This document shows, in pieces, positions 49,701 to 56,683 of a stretch of 64,000 nucleotides of DNA. Position 1 is the first letter of the stretch. Each line of letters begins with the position of its first letter. The DNA comes from CBDDCA01 sp965218205 (GTDB lineage: Bacteria; Spirochaetota; Spirochaetia; WTKD01; G963693115). The translations under genes were made by a program, and so were the position numbers. Location of the stretch: NCBI GenBank assembly GCA_965218205.1, contig OZ244590.1:1426001-1490000 (forward strand). Direction: 5' to 3'. Under the pieces are notes generated by a model. It did no database searches. It was given only the letters and a program-made list of their open reading frames with translations, and was not told where the DNA came from.

Positions 49701-50980
49701 GTAGTACAACTCCACATCCAATCAAATAATCTATTACGCACTTCTACTAATAAATCTTGAGATACATTAGGTTGATCTTTAGAAAATACCTTTATATGAT
49801 GAATATCTTGTAATATTCGATACTTATGAAAATAAGGAGAACAATGAGAACAATGAAACTTACCCTCCACATACTTACACTTCCCTACATTTTGACTACG
49901 CAAAGGCCGTTGATAATAAAGAATATCATATACTTTTTCAAACACTCTCTTTCTCTTCTTCAATTTTCTATTTATTACACGAACAGAAAGCTCTTGTGAT
50001 ACTAATTCTTTTTTATACAAGTATAATTGTTTCTCTTTAATAACAGTAAATTCCTTTCTATACATTTGACGAGAATAATACAAAGGGTATAACACATCTA
50101 AATATTTAGGATCATACTCTAATAATTTCTGTTTAATTTCTATCAATTCCTTACTGTATTTCTCTTGCTTATCTTTTCCTTCTTCTATAAGTCTTTTTAA
50201 ATTTTCTTTTTTTGAAATCAAAGAAGCACAAATAGCATAATCTGCTTCTGAGCATTTACCTTTAGAATGAGTAGCTTGGAAATGCTTGCTTTCATACTCA
50301 TTAATCATTTGTATACCACGAAAAGTAACATACCACAAAAATTCCCCTAAAGTAGCAAATTTTTTTTCTATCGGATAAGTATTCCCTGATAATACTTTAC
50401 CAGTATGAACATTAACATCTTTCACTTGCCAAATAGTATCCAAAACATTTTTAGAATCGTCAAGTCCTTTAAGTACTATCCCATCTATATCTTTATCTTT
50501 ATCATCTTCATTTGAAGAAGTTTCAATGACATCATCATTTAAACTAATCCGTTTACTATCAAGAATAGAAATAGTTTTTTGATACCCTCTATGATTATTC
50601 AAAGATAAAAATATACGCCCTAATTCATACTCTGTGAGACATACAGATAATGCTTTTGCACGCAATCTATATGGATTTTCTTGCAACAACTTTGTTTGTA
50701 ATAACTGCTCATTTTCACCATATAACCAGTTATTACTCTGCAAATAAGAAATTAAAGCATTACGTCTACGCAAAAAACGTCTATGTTGCCTACGGGAAAG
50801 TCGTGCAGTATGTCTCTTTACATTAAGTGGCTTACAGCCATCATTTACTGATTCACGACCATCTGAAAATATATGTGAACCTAAAGCTACAAGAGATTTA
50901 GGAGTATTATTATCATCTAATTCAATAACTGAATATCCGATTGAAGTAGTACCCATATCAAATGAAAATCGATAACTCAT
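46778..50980 (-). CDS. cas9: Cas9 endonuclease (large type II effector)
   Basis: This RNA-guided nuclease has 1,400 residues. RuvC-I is FDMGTTSIGYS with Asp8; the arginine-rich bridge helix is at residues 55-75 (RHTARLSRRQHRRFLRRRN). A Cys cluster CKYVEGKFHCSHC lies near residue 375 in the recognition lobe. RuvC-II VVFEVARELGKG is near 685, HNH THIDHIIPKG near 801 (preceded by FCDRVCPYTLEC), and RuvC-III HRHHATDAFVLG near 967, so all catalytic residues are intact. A long C-terminal region (about 430 residues) carries the PAM-interacting domain and a coiled-coil insertion around 1290. The start ATG at 50980 has AGGAG nine bases before. Array and tracrRNA features resemble type II-C, but the size is larger than common II-C proteins. 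No cas1, cas2, csn2 or cas4 lies nearby. Confidence 0.96.
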   Translation of the reverse strand: MSYRFSFDMGTTSIGYSVIELDDNNTPKSLVALGSHIFSDGRESVNDGCKPLNVKRHTARLSRRQHRRFLRRRNALISYLQSNNWLYGENEQLLQTKLLQENPYRLRAKALSVCLTEYELGRIFLSLNNHRGYQKTISILDSKRISLNDDVIETSSNEDDKDKDIDGIVLKGLDDSKNVLDTIWQVKDVNVHTGKVLSGNTYPIEKKFATLGEFLWYVTFRGIQMINEYESKHFQATHSKGKCSEADYAICASLISKKENLKRLIEEGKDKQEKYSKELIEIKQKLLEYDPKYLDVLYPLYYSRQMYRKEFTVIKEKQLYLYKKELVSQELSVRVINRKLKKRKRVFEKVYDILYYQRPLRSQNVGKCKYVEGKFHCSHCSPYFHKYRILQDIHHIKVFSKDQPNVSQDLLVEVRNRLFDWMWSCTTTDFIEKQVLGGISYKEIEKKIKKLYKKFDIEVIDINYSETTEKTKKFYPNQIGYMIKKELGEDWCKKHLEDDIQKWDEFISFFLNEQKEFLEKTFLSENWGLTCKKVDSCLDILGNFYGEYASMSKEAMIAIMDVLEDKVVSDDRVIPIAEAMKILEYHTSIISKGKSILPYYGKVLSHYCVSNKDEDDINKLRKSVEDVKNQKSGASSYALNDLQSRLEEAEFGKISNPTVHVALRQLQKIGNALITTYGRPKEVVFEVARELGKGQKGLSSSSRVSDQNRRTSYNDFVKERIKTNCNATSRCEFEWYMKKYKLWLELPFADESKRKINALGISYKNGSNEVIVSSNTFCDRVCPYTLECISEKDVFDDGTHIDHIIPKGKHYDNTNNNLLLCKKGANLNKEKKTPYEFLGNSSRWKEIYSAVENSGLNSKLWRFEKNADVVSRKKSKGLSSDIPLTAYMTKVACLYFFCLDDISSDDISIENTQKLEEYTSSTNSFSVWSTVGEATAFIRNRWGLNALLNPDEKDKKKKFAKNRRDHRHHATDAFVLGMMNRSMKQLLGERKNSLERCATFDSYKKCYNEYERKIEKCDSFELSDDMKTQLETFLSKNIVSFKRDISKYNSALHDDTAYSPYNEDNCVIIDGVSYMRVSCSVSNLLNIYTEEEISLLRSFEGSDSSDNSAKNKIEELVSRIRHNKVRSQFFGMLQKGNIDIESFRDSLQSVSGLHNLTVLYPKVKVDSCPYVHRKDMIFKTQKMSNVYKAKQKDSVVPVSRFKTNGNWAYEVYGTKDDKGKYVIEKAEAISYSDIHTLGDRYVPNWKVKLKESILNEDKKVQKKEEEILELENQIAVLKDSVSKKDKRNVMLKLKKKEKLELELYRLVENKDERAKLLELGVIFHLYQDDVIELGTLETKKNTIKSGFYRIVKMSSDSIKVASTNEVMGSNAEYQISLGSSNFKKCFIQRIFSRIGNCTIV

Positions 50981-50996
50981 AAATAAAAACTCCTAT

Positions 50997-51120
50997 ATAA
51001 AAGTATAGCCCGTACCTATTGGTATGAGCTATACCGATCTTACACGCCGTAAGAAGAATATACAAATCCTTCTCTTATGGCGTTTATTAACGTTGCGGTA
51101 AAAATCATCTATATACTATA
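50997..51120 (-). ncRNA. tracrRNA
   Basis: On the minus strand the anti-repeat (51120-51092) contains ATTTTTACCGC and AAC, which pair with the GTT and GCGGTAAAAAT of the crRNA repeat, leaving a five-base bulge. Upstream bases TATAGTATATAGATG pair further with the rest of the repeat. Then come a long hairpin (51084-51044, arms ACGCCATAAGAGAA / TTCTTCTTACGGCGT) and a terminator hairpin (51034-51003, GTATAGC...GCTATAC) followed by TTTTATAT. The RNA ends about 17 bases before the cas9 start codon, so cas9 is probably expressed by read-through or from its own unseen promoter. The exact 5' end is not determined. Confidence 0.85.
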
Positions 51121-52552
51121 AAAGCCAAGTAAAATCTTTCATTTTTCATTTTTCATTTGCAAAAATCTTATAAATCCTTACTATATAAAAAAGATAAAAA
51201 AAGGATTATACCATATAAAAAATTTTTACCGCCCCGTAACATAAACATTGCCAAATAAAAAATTTCTAACATTATACCATATAAAAAATTTTTACCGCCC
51301 CGTAACTACAAAGTTTCATTAGTGTTTAGTTTCGTTAAATTCTATTATACCATATAAAAAATTTTTACCGCCCCGTAACTTCTTAAACTTCAAATTAAGT
51401 GCTTTTATCATTATACCATATAAAAAATTTTTACCGCCCCGTAACAAGAAACTCAAATAAGAGCAAGAAGACAAAATTATACCATATAAAAAATTTTTAC
51501 CGCCCCGTAACCGCCCGCCACGCTTTTAATAACTTTGATTTATTATACCATATAAAAAATTTTTACCGCCCCGTAACACAGGGCGGTAATCAGTACTTTT
51601 CAACGAAATTATACCATATAAAAAATTTTTACCGCCCCGTAACTGAATTAAAAGATTTATCTATTGAAAATAAATTATACCATATAAAAAATTTTTACCG
51701 CCCCGTAACTTATAAATTGTATATTATATTTCTTATTAAATTATACCATATAAAAAATTTTTACCGCCCCGTAACCTTCCTACTTGCATCAAACTAATCC
51801 AACTTATTATACCATATAAAAAATTTTTACCGCCCCGTAACAATAGCACTAAGTTCTGTGCTAGTGCTTTCATTATACCATATAAAAAATTTTTACCGCC
51901 CCGTAACGCAAATTAAACTTAATACTTAGCATTTTATATTATACCATATAAAAAATTTTTACCGCCCCGTAACTATAGTCAATTCTTTTTGTCTTATGAG
52001 TGAATTATACCATATAAAAAATTTTTACCGCCCCGTAACTGTTTCTGTTCTTGTATGTCGTTTGTTTTGATTATACCATATAAAAAATTTTTACCGCCCC
52101 GTAACAATAGCACTAAGTTCTGTGCTAGTGCTTTCATTATACCATATAAAAAATTTTTACCGCCCCGTAACAAGTTTCTGTATTTCCTTCTGTATCTCAT
52201 TATTATACCATATAAAAAATTTTTACCGCCCCGTAACACTTGAACATACTTAAAGTATTTGCCTGTGATTATACCATATAAAAAATTTTTACCGCCCCGT
52301 AACCATGAAAGATTGTATAACAGTTTATCCCGTATTATACCATATAAAAAATTTTTACCGCCCCGTAACACGTTACCTGTGCTTACCATATTAAACACTA
52401 TTATACCATATAAAAAATTTTTACCGCCCCGTAACTGATAATTGCGTACTTGCTCAATATATACATATTATACCATATAAAAAATTTTTACCGCCCCGTA
52501 ACTGTCCTCGCTCGTTGTGTCCGTGAAGTCTGATTATACCATATAAAAATTT

Positions 52553-53277
52553 GGGGCTGACCCAGATAAGAGAAAAAAGGCTATTCTAAAAGAATAGGCA
52601 TGAGAAAAACAAGATTATCACATATCATAGTAAAAAGAATAATAGAACATTATGTAGCAGGAACACCAGCAAGAAGTACAGCATTGCTTCTAGGAATAAA
52701 TAAAAAAACAAGTATATCGTGGTATCATAAATTACGGTGTATTATAAGAGAAAAGCTCAGTGAATATGAAATAGCACTCTCAGGAGAAATAGAAATAGAT
52801 GAAAGTTATTTTGGAGGAAAACAAAAAGGAAAGCGAGGAAGAGGAGCAGGAGGAAAAACAATAGTGTTTGGATTGTATAAAAGGAAGAGCTATGTGCATG
52901 CACTAACAGTAAGTAATACAACAACTTGCACACTCTATAGTATCATAAAGAAAAAATAGCTCCTCAGAGTATTATCTATACAGATACCTATCCGAGTTAT
53001 AATATATTAGATGTATCAGACTTCAACACTATCGCATAAATCATGCAAAGGAATTTGCAAACAAGCAAAATCATATAAATGGAATAGAGAATTTTTGGAA
53101 TCAATCAAAGAGGCATCTGAGAAGATACAATGGAATACCGAAAAACCATTTTGAGCTGTATCTTAAAGAATGTGAATTTCGGTTTAATTATAGACCAATA
53201 ACAAACATGTATAAAGTGTTGTATAATTGGGTACAGGAGGCTGGGTTAGTCTAATTTTCATTAAATGGGTCAGCCCC
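52553..53277 (+). mobile_element. IS1595-family insertion sequence inside a CRISPR repeat
   Basis: A 725-bp element has 12-bp terminal inverted repeats (GGGGCTGACCCA at 52553, complement TGGGTCAGCCCC ending 53277) and is flanked by the 8-bp direct repeat AAAAATTT (52545-52552 and 53278-53285). Ends and target-duplication length fit IS1595/IS1016. It split repeat 21, and the left flank has lost one A of the repeat's six-A run. The transposase inside is frameshifted, so the copy is probably immobile. Confidence 0.93.
52600..53254 (+). pseudogene. IS1595-family DDE transposase, double frameshift
   Basis: The first frame (52600-52959) encodes the HTH part and EIEIDESYFGGKQKGKRGRG with the first catalytic Asp. 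A shift at an A-rich stretch (about 52950) is needed to continue with IIYTDTYPSYN, the second Asp, and another near 53020 to reach HINGIENFWNQSKRHLRRYNG with the catalytic Glu and the C-terminal RFNYRPI, ending at TAA 53252-53254. All catalytic parts exist but in three frames, so it is inactive unless frameshifted twice. Total about 218 codons, normal for the family. Confidence 0.9.
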
Positions 53278-53571
53278 AAAAATTTTTACCGCCCCGTAAC
53301 CTAAGTATCCTGCTAGTAATTATATTATTAATTATACCATATAAAAAATTTTTACCGCCCCGTAACTGACGAAGTCAGCGAGCTTCTTAACGTAACATTA
53401 TACCATATAAAAAATTTTTACCGCCCCGTAACACAACGAAGCTATCACTCATTTTCAATCCAATTATACCATATAAAAAATTTTTACCGCCCCGTAACTA
53501 CTACAAAGGAAGGCATACAATAAAAAAATTAGAGGCGACCATTGATAACTAAAATGAGATAATTCATATAC

Positions 53572-54234
53572 TTATTCAGTATCTTTCTCAATATCACCAA
53601 TATCCTCAGTTTCAAAACTACCCTCTGAATTATATTCCGATACTAGTTTTATCTGCTTAAAACGTGATAAAGAATAAAAAGAAGATACTGCATCCACAAA
53701 ATAAAAAAGAGAATACAAAGAAAAAAAAGAAAATAAAAACACTACAAATGAAATAACAGAAAATGTAAATGTTATCTTATTTGAAAAAATATATGCCATT
53801 TCTGTAATTATAGGCGTAGAAAAAGATCGCAATAAAAAAAGTATCACACTACTAAAGAAATACAAAACAAGAGCAATACCACACAAGAATGATACAAACC
53901 CAAACATACTTATATACTGCTCAAATACCGTAATTTTTCCTTTTTCTGACTCTTTACTCAATGATACTATCCAAAAAGAATCCATAACATGTATAACATG
54001 CACAAAAATAATAAAAGAAAATCCAAACAAAAATAAGTACACAAACATCCCCATAACAGAAAAAATCAGAAAATCATTATATTGTATAGTACTATACCGT
54101 AATACAAAATAAAAAAGAAAAACAATAATAAAAGAAAACAATAAAGAACAAAAAAATTTACCTCTTAAAAATACTTTTCTCTCCAAAAGCCCTCTAAAAA
54201 TACCCTTATACCCTAAAAAATACTTATTTTCCAT
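53572..54234 (-). CDS. Four-helix membrane protein linked to the CRISPR-Cas9 locus
   Basis: This 220-residue protein starts at ATG 54234 behind AGGAG; upstream in-frame starts lack an SD. It has four strongly hydrophobic segments (about 29-47, 55-82, 109-135, 155-180), a basic N-terminus (RGLLERKVFLRGK), a charged loop between helices 2 and 3 (SLSKESEKGKITVFEQY), and an acidic C-terminal tail (FETEDIGDIEKDTE). I do not recognise the family. It ends 73 bp before the array and shares its orientation with array, tracrRNA and cas9, inside the bracketing direct repeats. A role in Cas9 immunity is inference from position only; its Phe/Ser-rich composition is unlike the neighbouring DUF1304 gene. 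Confidence 0.7.
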   Translation of the reverse strand: MENKYFLGYKGIFRGLLERKVFLRGKFFCSLLFSFIIVFLFYFVLRYSTIQYNDFLIFSVMGMFVYLFLFGFSFIIFVHVIHVMDSFWIVSLSKESEKGKITVFEQYISMFGFVSFLCGIALVLYFFSSVILFLLRSFSTPIITEMAYIFSNKITFTFSVISFVVFLFSFFSLYSLFYFVDAVSSFYSLSRFKQIKLVSEYNSEGSFETEDIGDIEKDTE

Positions 54235-54342
54235 AATAACTCTCCTTGATTCATATACTATATAGTATACACCAATTACAACACAAAATACAAACACATG
54301 AGAAAAGTAATCATGAATTCAAGGATTAAATGCGACAAAGCA

Positions 54343-54385
54343 CAAACTCAAAGATTAAACACACCATCAAATTCAGCAAAAAAAA
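54343..54385. repeat. Right copy of a 43-bp direct repeat bracketing the CRISPR locus
   Basis: Matches 46708-46750 at 36 of 43 positions (shared core CAAACTCAAAGA...AATTCAG). Immediately before it (54318-54337) is the 20-bp motif also found at 38040-38059. They may be remnants of one mobile-element end. Confidence 0.55.
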
Positions 54386-54435
54386 GAATTGATTAAAACA
54401 GAACAAATGATTACACTATAGATAGAGGTATTATA

Positions 54436-54837
54436 ATGATATATTTTGACATATTACTTAGCATTTTATTACTATTGATAGCCGTAGAGCATTTTTATTT
54501 TTTAATACTAGAAATGTTTTTTTGGACAAGTCCTAAAGTAATGAAAATATTTAAGATACAAAAGAAAGAAATTGCAGAAGATAGTAAAACTTTAGCTGCT
54601 AACTTAGGGCTTTATAATGGATTTTTAGCAATAGGTATTCTAATAGCAACATTCCGCTTTATGATGTCTGGAAAATATGATTCCTATGGAACAATTATCT
54701 TTCTTCTCATATGTGTTACATGTGCTGGTATATACGGAGCATGGTCGACAAAAAACAAAAGAATTTTCTATGTACAAGCTATGCCTGCGCTACTTGCCCT
54801 CATTGTTATGCATGTTCCTATACTCATATTCTTTTAG
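54436..54837 (+). CDS. DUF1304 membrane protein
   Basis: This small integral membrane protein of 133 residues has four hydrophobic segments. AVEHFYFLILEMFFW near the N-terminus and AANLGLYNGFLAIGIL in the middle are the conserved blocks of DUF1304, a widespread family without known function. GAGG lies eight bases upstream of the ATG. It precedes the hydrolase-acyltransferase-ABC gene cluster by 38 bp and may be its first gene. Confidence 0.85.
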   Translation: MIYFDILLSILLLLIAVEHFYFLILEMFFWTSPKVMKIFKIQKKEIAEDSKTLAANLGLYNGFLAIGILIATFRFMMSGKYDSYGTIIFLLICVTCAGIYGAWSTKNKRIFYVQAMPALLALIVMHVPILIFF

Positions 54838-54875
54838 GGTAAATAGTACTAATACATAGTAGCATAAATAATACA

Positions 54876-55895
54876 ATGAGTTTTATACCAGATTGGATAG
54901 ATAGCCCCTTATTACCAATTCCTACTATACAAAATCTTCCATTATGGTATATAACAAAAGAAGCCAACATATCACTAAAAAAAAATTCCCGTACAGATTT
55001 TATTCTTTATTCACGTAATGGCAATAGAATCACTTCCCAACCCTCTTTACAAAAAAATACTGCTATTTCTCATAGTAAGAAAAACAAATATATACAGACA
55101 GAATATTCAATACTTTACTTACATGGCTACACTAGCAGTCCAAAAGAACAATATCCTTTAGTTGATATCATTAGTAAAAAACTAAGAGCAAATACTATTT
55201 CTATCCGTATGGACGGACACGGAATATCACTAGGATCAATGCATTTTCTTTCACAAGAACAATGGTATCAATCAGCACTTGAAGGACTTACCGTTGCCAA
55301 CAAACTAGGGAAAAAAGTTATTGTTATCAGCTGTTCTACAGGCTCCACACTAGGACTACTCCTTTCGGCTCGAGAAACTGCACATATAGAACAAAGTTTA
55401 CATATTTGTCTTTCTCCAAACCTTGGCATTTATCTTAGCAAATTAGTAAGAATACTATATTTACATCCATTAATACAAAGAGCTATATATTATATCTCGT
55501 ATCTTGCAAAACATTCAGCAATAGTATTAAGAGCTAAGGCACATAACACATTCCATGAATCTATCACTACATTAGAACAACCACTTTCAGCAGTACACCC
55601 TATGTTACAACTTGTATATCTACTATGGAACATAAGAAAAAAAACTCCCCATCGTTTCATCGTACCAACAACAGTGTTTGCCCAAGAAAATGATAGAGTA
55701 GTAGATTTTGCTCTCACAAAAAAATTTTTTAAGAACCTTGCATCCACCCACTTTGCTCAATTACCTACTACCACATTTACACACTCACATATTCTTGCAG
55801 GCGATGCACTTTCTCCCAATACAACAAACTCTATGGCAAATGCTATACTCACTACCATTACTCACCATTTCAAAAACAGAAAGGAGCATGTATGA
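54876..55895 (+). CDS. Alpha/beta-hydrolase family protein
   Basis: This 339-residue cytoplasmic protein has the oxyanion-hole motif LYLHGYTSSPKEQ (about residue 87), a strand and DGHG, then nucleophile elbow VISCSTGSTLG (Ser near residue 154; the usual G-x-S-x-G is altered to S-C-S-T-G), an acidic residue in FAQENDRVVD and the catalytic His in FTHSHILAGD. These fit a carboxylesterase or lysophospholipase-type serine hydrolase. The end overlaps the next gene by four bases (ATGA). The context with a PlsC-type acyltransferase suggests a lipid substrate, which is inference. Confidence 0.8.
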   Translation: MSFIPDWIDSPLLPIPTIQNLPLWYITKEANISLKKNSRTDFILYSRNGNRITSQPSLQKNTAISHSKKNKYIQTEYSILYLHGYTSSPKEQYPLVDIISKKLRANTISIRMDGHGISLGSMHFLSQEQWYQSALEGLTVANKLGKKVIVISCSTGSTLGLLLSARETAHIEQSLHICLSPNLGIYLSKLVRILYLHPLIQRAIYYISYLAKHSAIVLRAKAHNTFHESITTLEQPLSAVHPMLQLVYLLWNIRKKTPHRFIVPTTVFAQENDRVVDFALTKKFFKNLASTHFAQLPTTTFTHSHILAGDALSPNTTNSMANAILTTITHHFKNRKEHV

Positions 55896-56683
55896 AAAAT
55901 ATACTACGATACAGTAAAGGACTCATTTATCTATACTTTACTGCCTATTCACTCATCGTATTTGAGCTTACCATCAGCATCTGTCTCATACTACGAGGAA
56001 GAGAAACATGTGATACACTCATCAATACACTAACAGTACAATTAGCTCGGCTCTATCGCCTTATCTATCGAGTATTACATGGCACACGAGTTATCATTGA
56101 TACATCCATACAGCTCCCTTCACATCAATCTCATCTTGTACTATCGAGCCACAAAGGAGCATCTGATTTTTTTGTATTACCATTATTACTCCCTACCCCT
56201 CCACGTTTTATAGCAAAACAAGAACTAGGAAAAGCCTTCCCTATTGTCAATATTCCTACTATATCAAAAATACTCACTGTACAAAATCATGCACTCATAG
56301 ATAGAAACAATACATTGGATTCTCTCAAGAAAATAAAATATTTCTGCCATTTACAAACAGTACGAAAAAACAATATACTCTTATTTCCTGAAGGCACAAG
56401 ACATAAAGCTACGGCAACAAAACCTTTTTTCTCATCTTCAATAAAACTTATACTAAAAACAAGGAATATCCCCATTGTATTAGTTGCCCTTAGTAATGGA
56501 CATAAAATTGATTCTTTTTTTAATGTACCTCCTAATATAACCTTAAGAGCAAAAATAATGGGAATACATACTCTTGAAAACTTTCATACATTAGAAAAAG
56601 ATATTGAACAATTTAGAAATACTATTGATACACAACTATTAGAGTGGGAAAAAGAAGACAATGAAGCAAACAAAACCTCATAA
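55892..56683 (+). CDS. PlsC-like 1-acylglycerol-3-phosphate acyltransferase
   Basis: This 263-residue membrane-associated acyltransferase has an N-terminal hydrophobic helix, then the catalytic HxxxxD motif in SSHKGASDFF (about residue 88), substrate motif RFIAKQELGKAFP and LFPEGTRHKA (about 168). These are the lysophosphatidate acyltransferase motifs I to III. It would acylate lysophosphatidic acid or a related lipid. The ATG is preceded by AAGGAG inside the hydrolase gene and overlaps its stop, so translation is coupled. The stop overlaps the ABC transporter start by 23 bases. Confidence 0.87.
   Translation: MKNILRYSKGLIYLYFTAYSLIVFELTISICLILRGRETCDTLINTLTVQLARLYRLIYRVLHGTRVIIDTSIQLPSHQSHLVLSSHKGASDFFVLPLLLPTPPRFIAKQELGKAFPIVNIPTISKILTVQNHALIDRNNTLDSLKKIKYFCHLQTVRKNNILLFPEGTRHKATATKPFFSSSIKLILKTRNIPIVLVALSNGHKIDSFFNVPPNITLRAKIMGIHTLENFHTLEKDIEQFRNTIDTQLLEWEKEDNEANKTS

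Larger units (their letters stand above)
51205..53498 (-). CRISPR. CRISPR array, 24 repeats of 36 bp, interrupted by an IS
   Basis: Plus-strand repeats begin ATTATACCATAT and end ACCGCCCCGTAAC; 36 bp each, at 51205, 51271, 51344, 51410 and then every 66 bp to 52400, at 52467, 52533 (split by the IS, resumes at 53278), 53331, 53397 and 53463. Spacers are 30 bp except the second (37) and the one at 52436 (31). The tracrRNA anti-repeat shows that crRNAs are transcribed from the minus strand, so repeats read GTTACGGGGCGG... and end TGGTATAAT, an extended -10 box. Spacers at 51842-51871 and 52106-52135 are identical. The cas9-proximal spacer (51241-51270) looks like a decayed repeat, which suggests the old end. 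Confidence 0.98.

Noticed and set aside
51399..51797. Open plus-strand frame reading repeated LYHIKNFYRPVT
   Set aside because: It is the translation of CRISPR repeats and spacers; the periodicity of 22 codons equals the 66-bp unit, and there is no SD or conserved protein.
51994..52398. Minus-strand open frame with repeated LRGGKNFLYGII
   Set aside because: Same reason: it follows the CRISPR unit length and only exists because repeat plus spacer is a multiple of three.
52600..53254. Programmed frameshifting in the IS1595 transposase
   Set aside because: Two shifts would be needed, only one is at an A-rich site, and family members are normally encoded in one frame.
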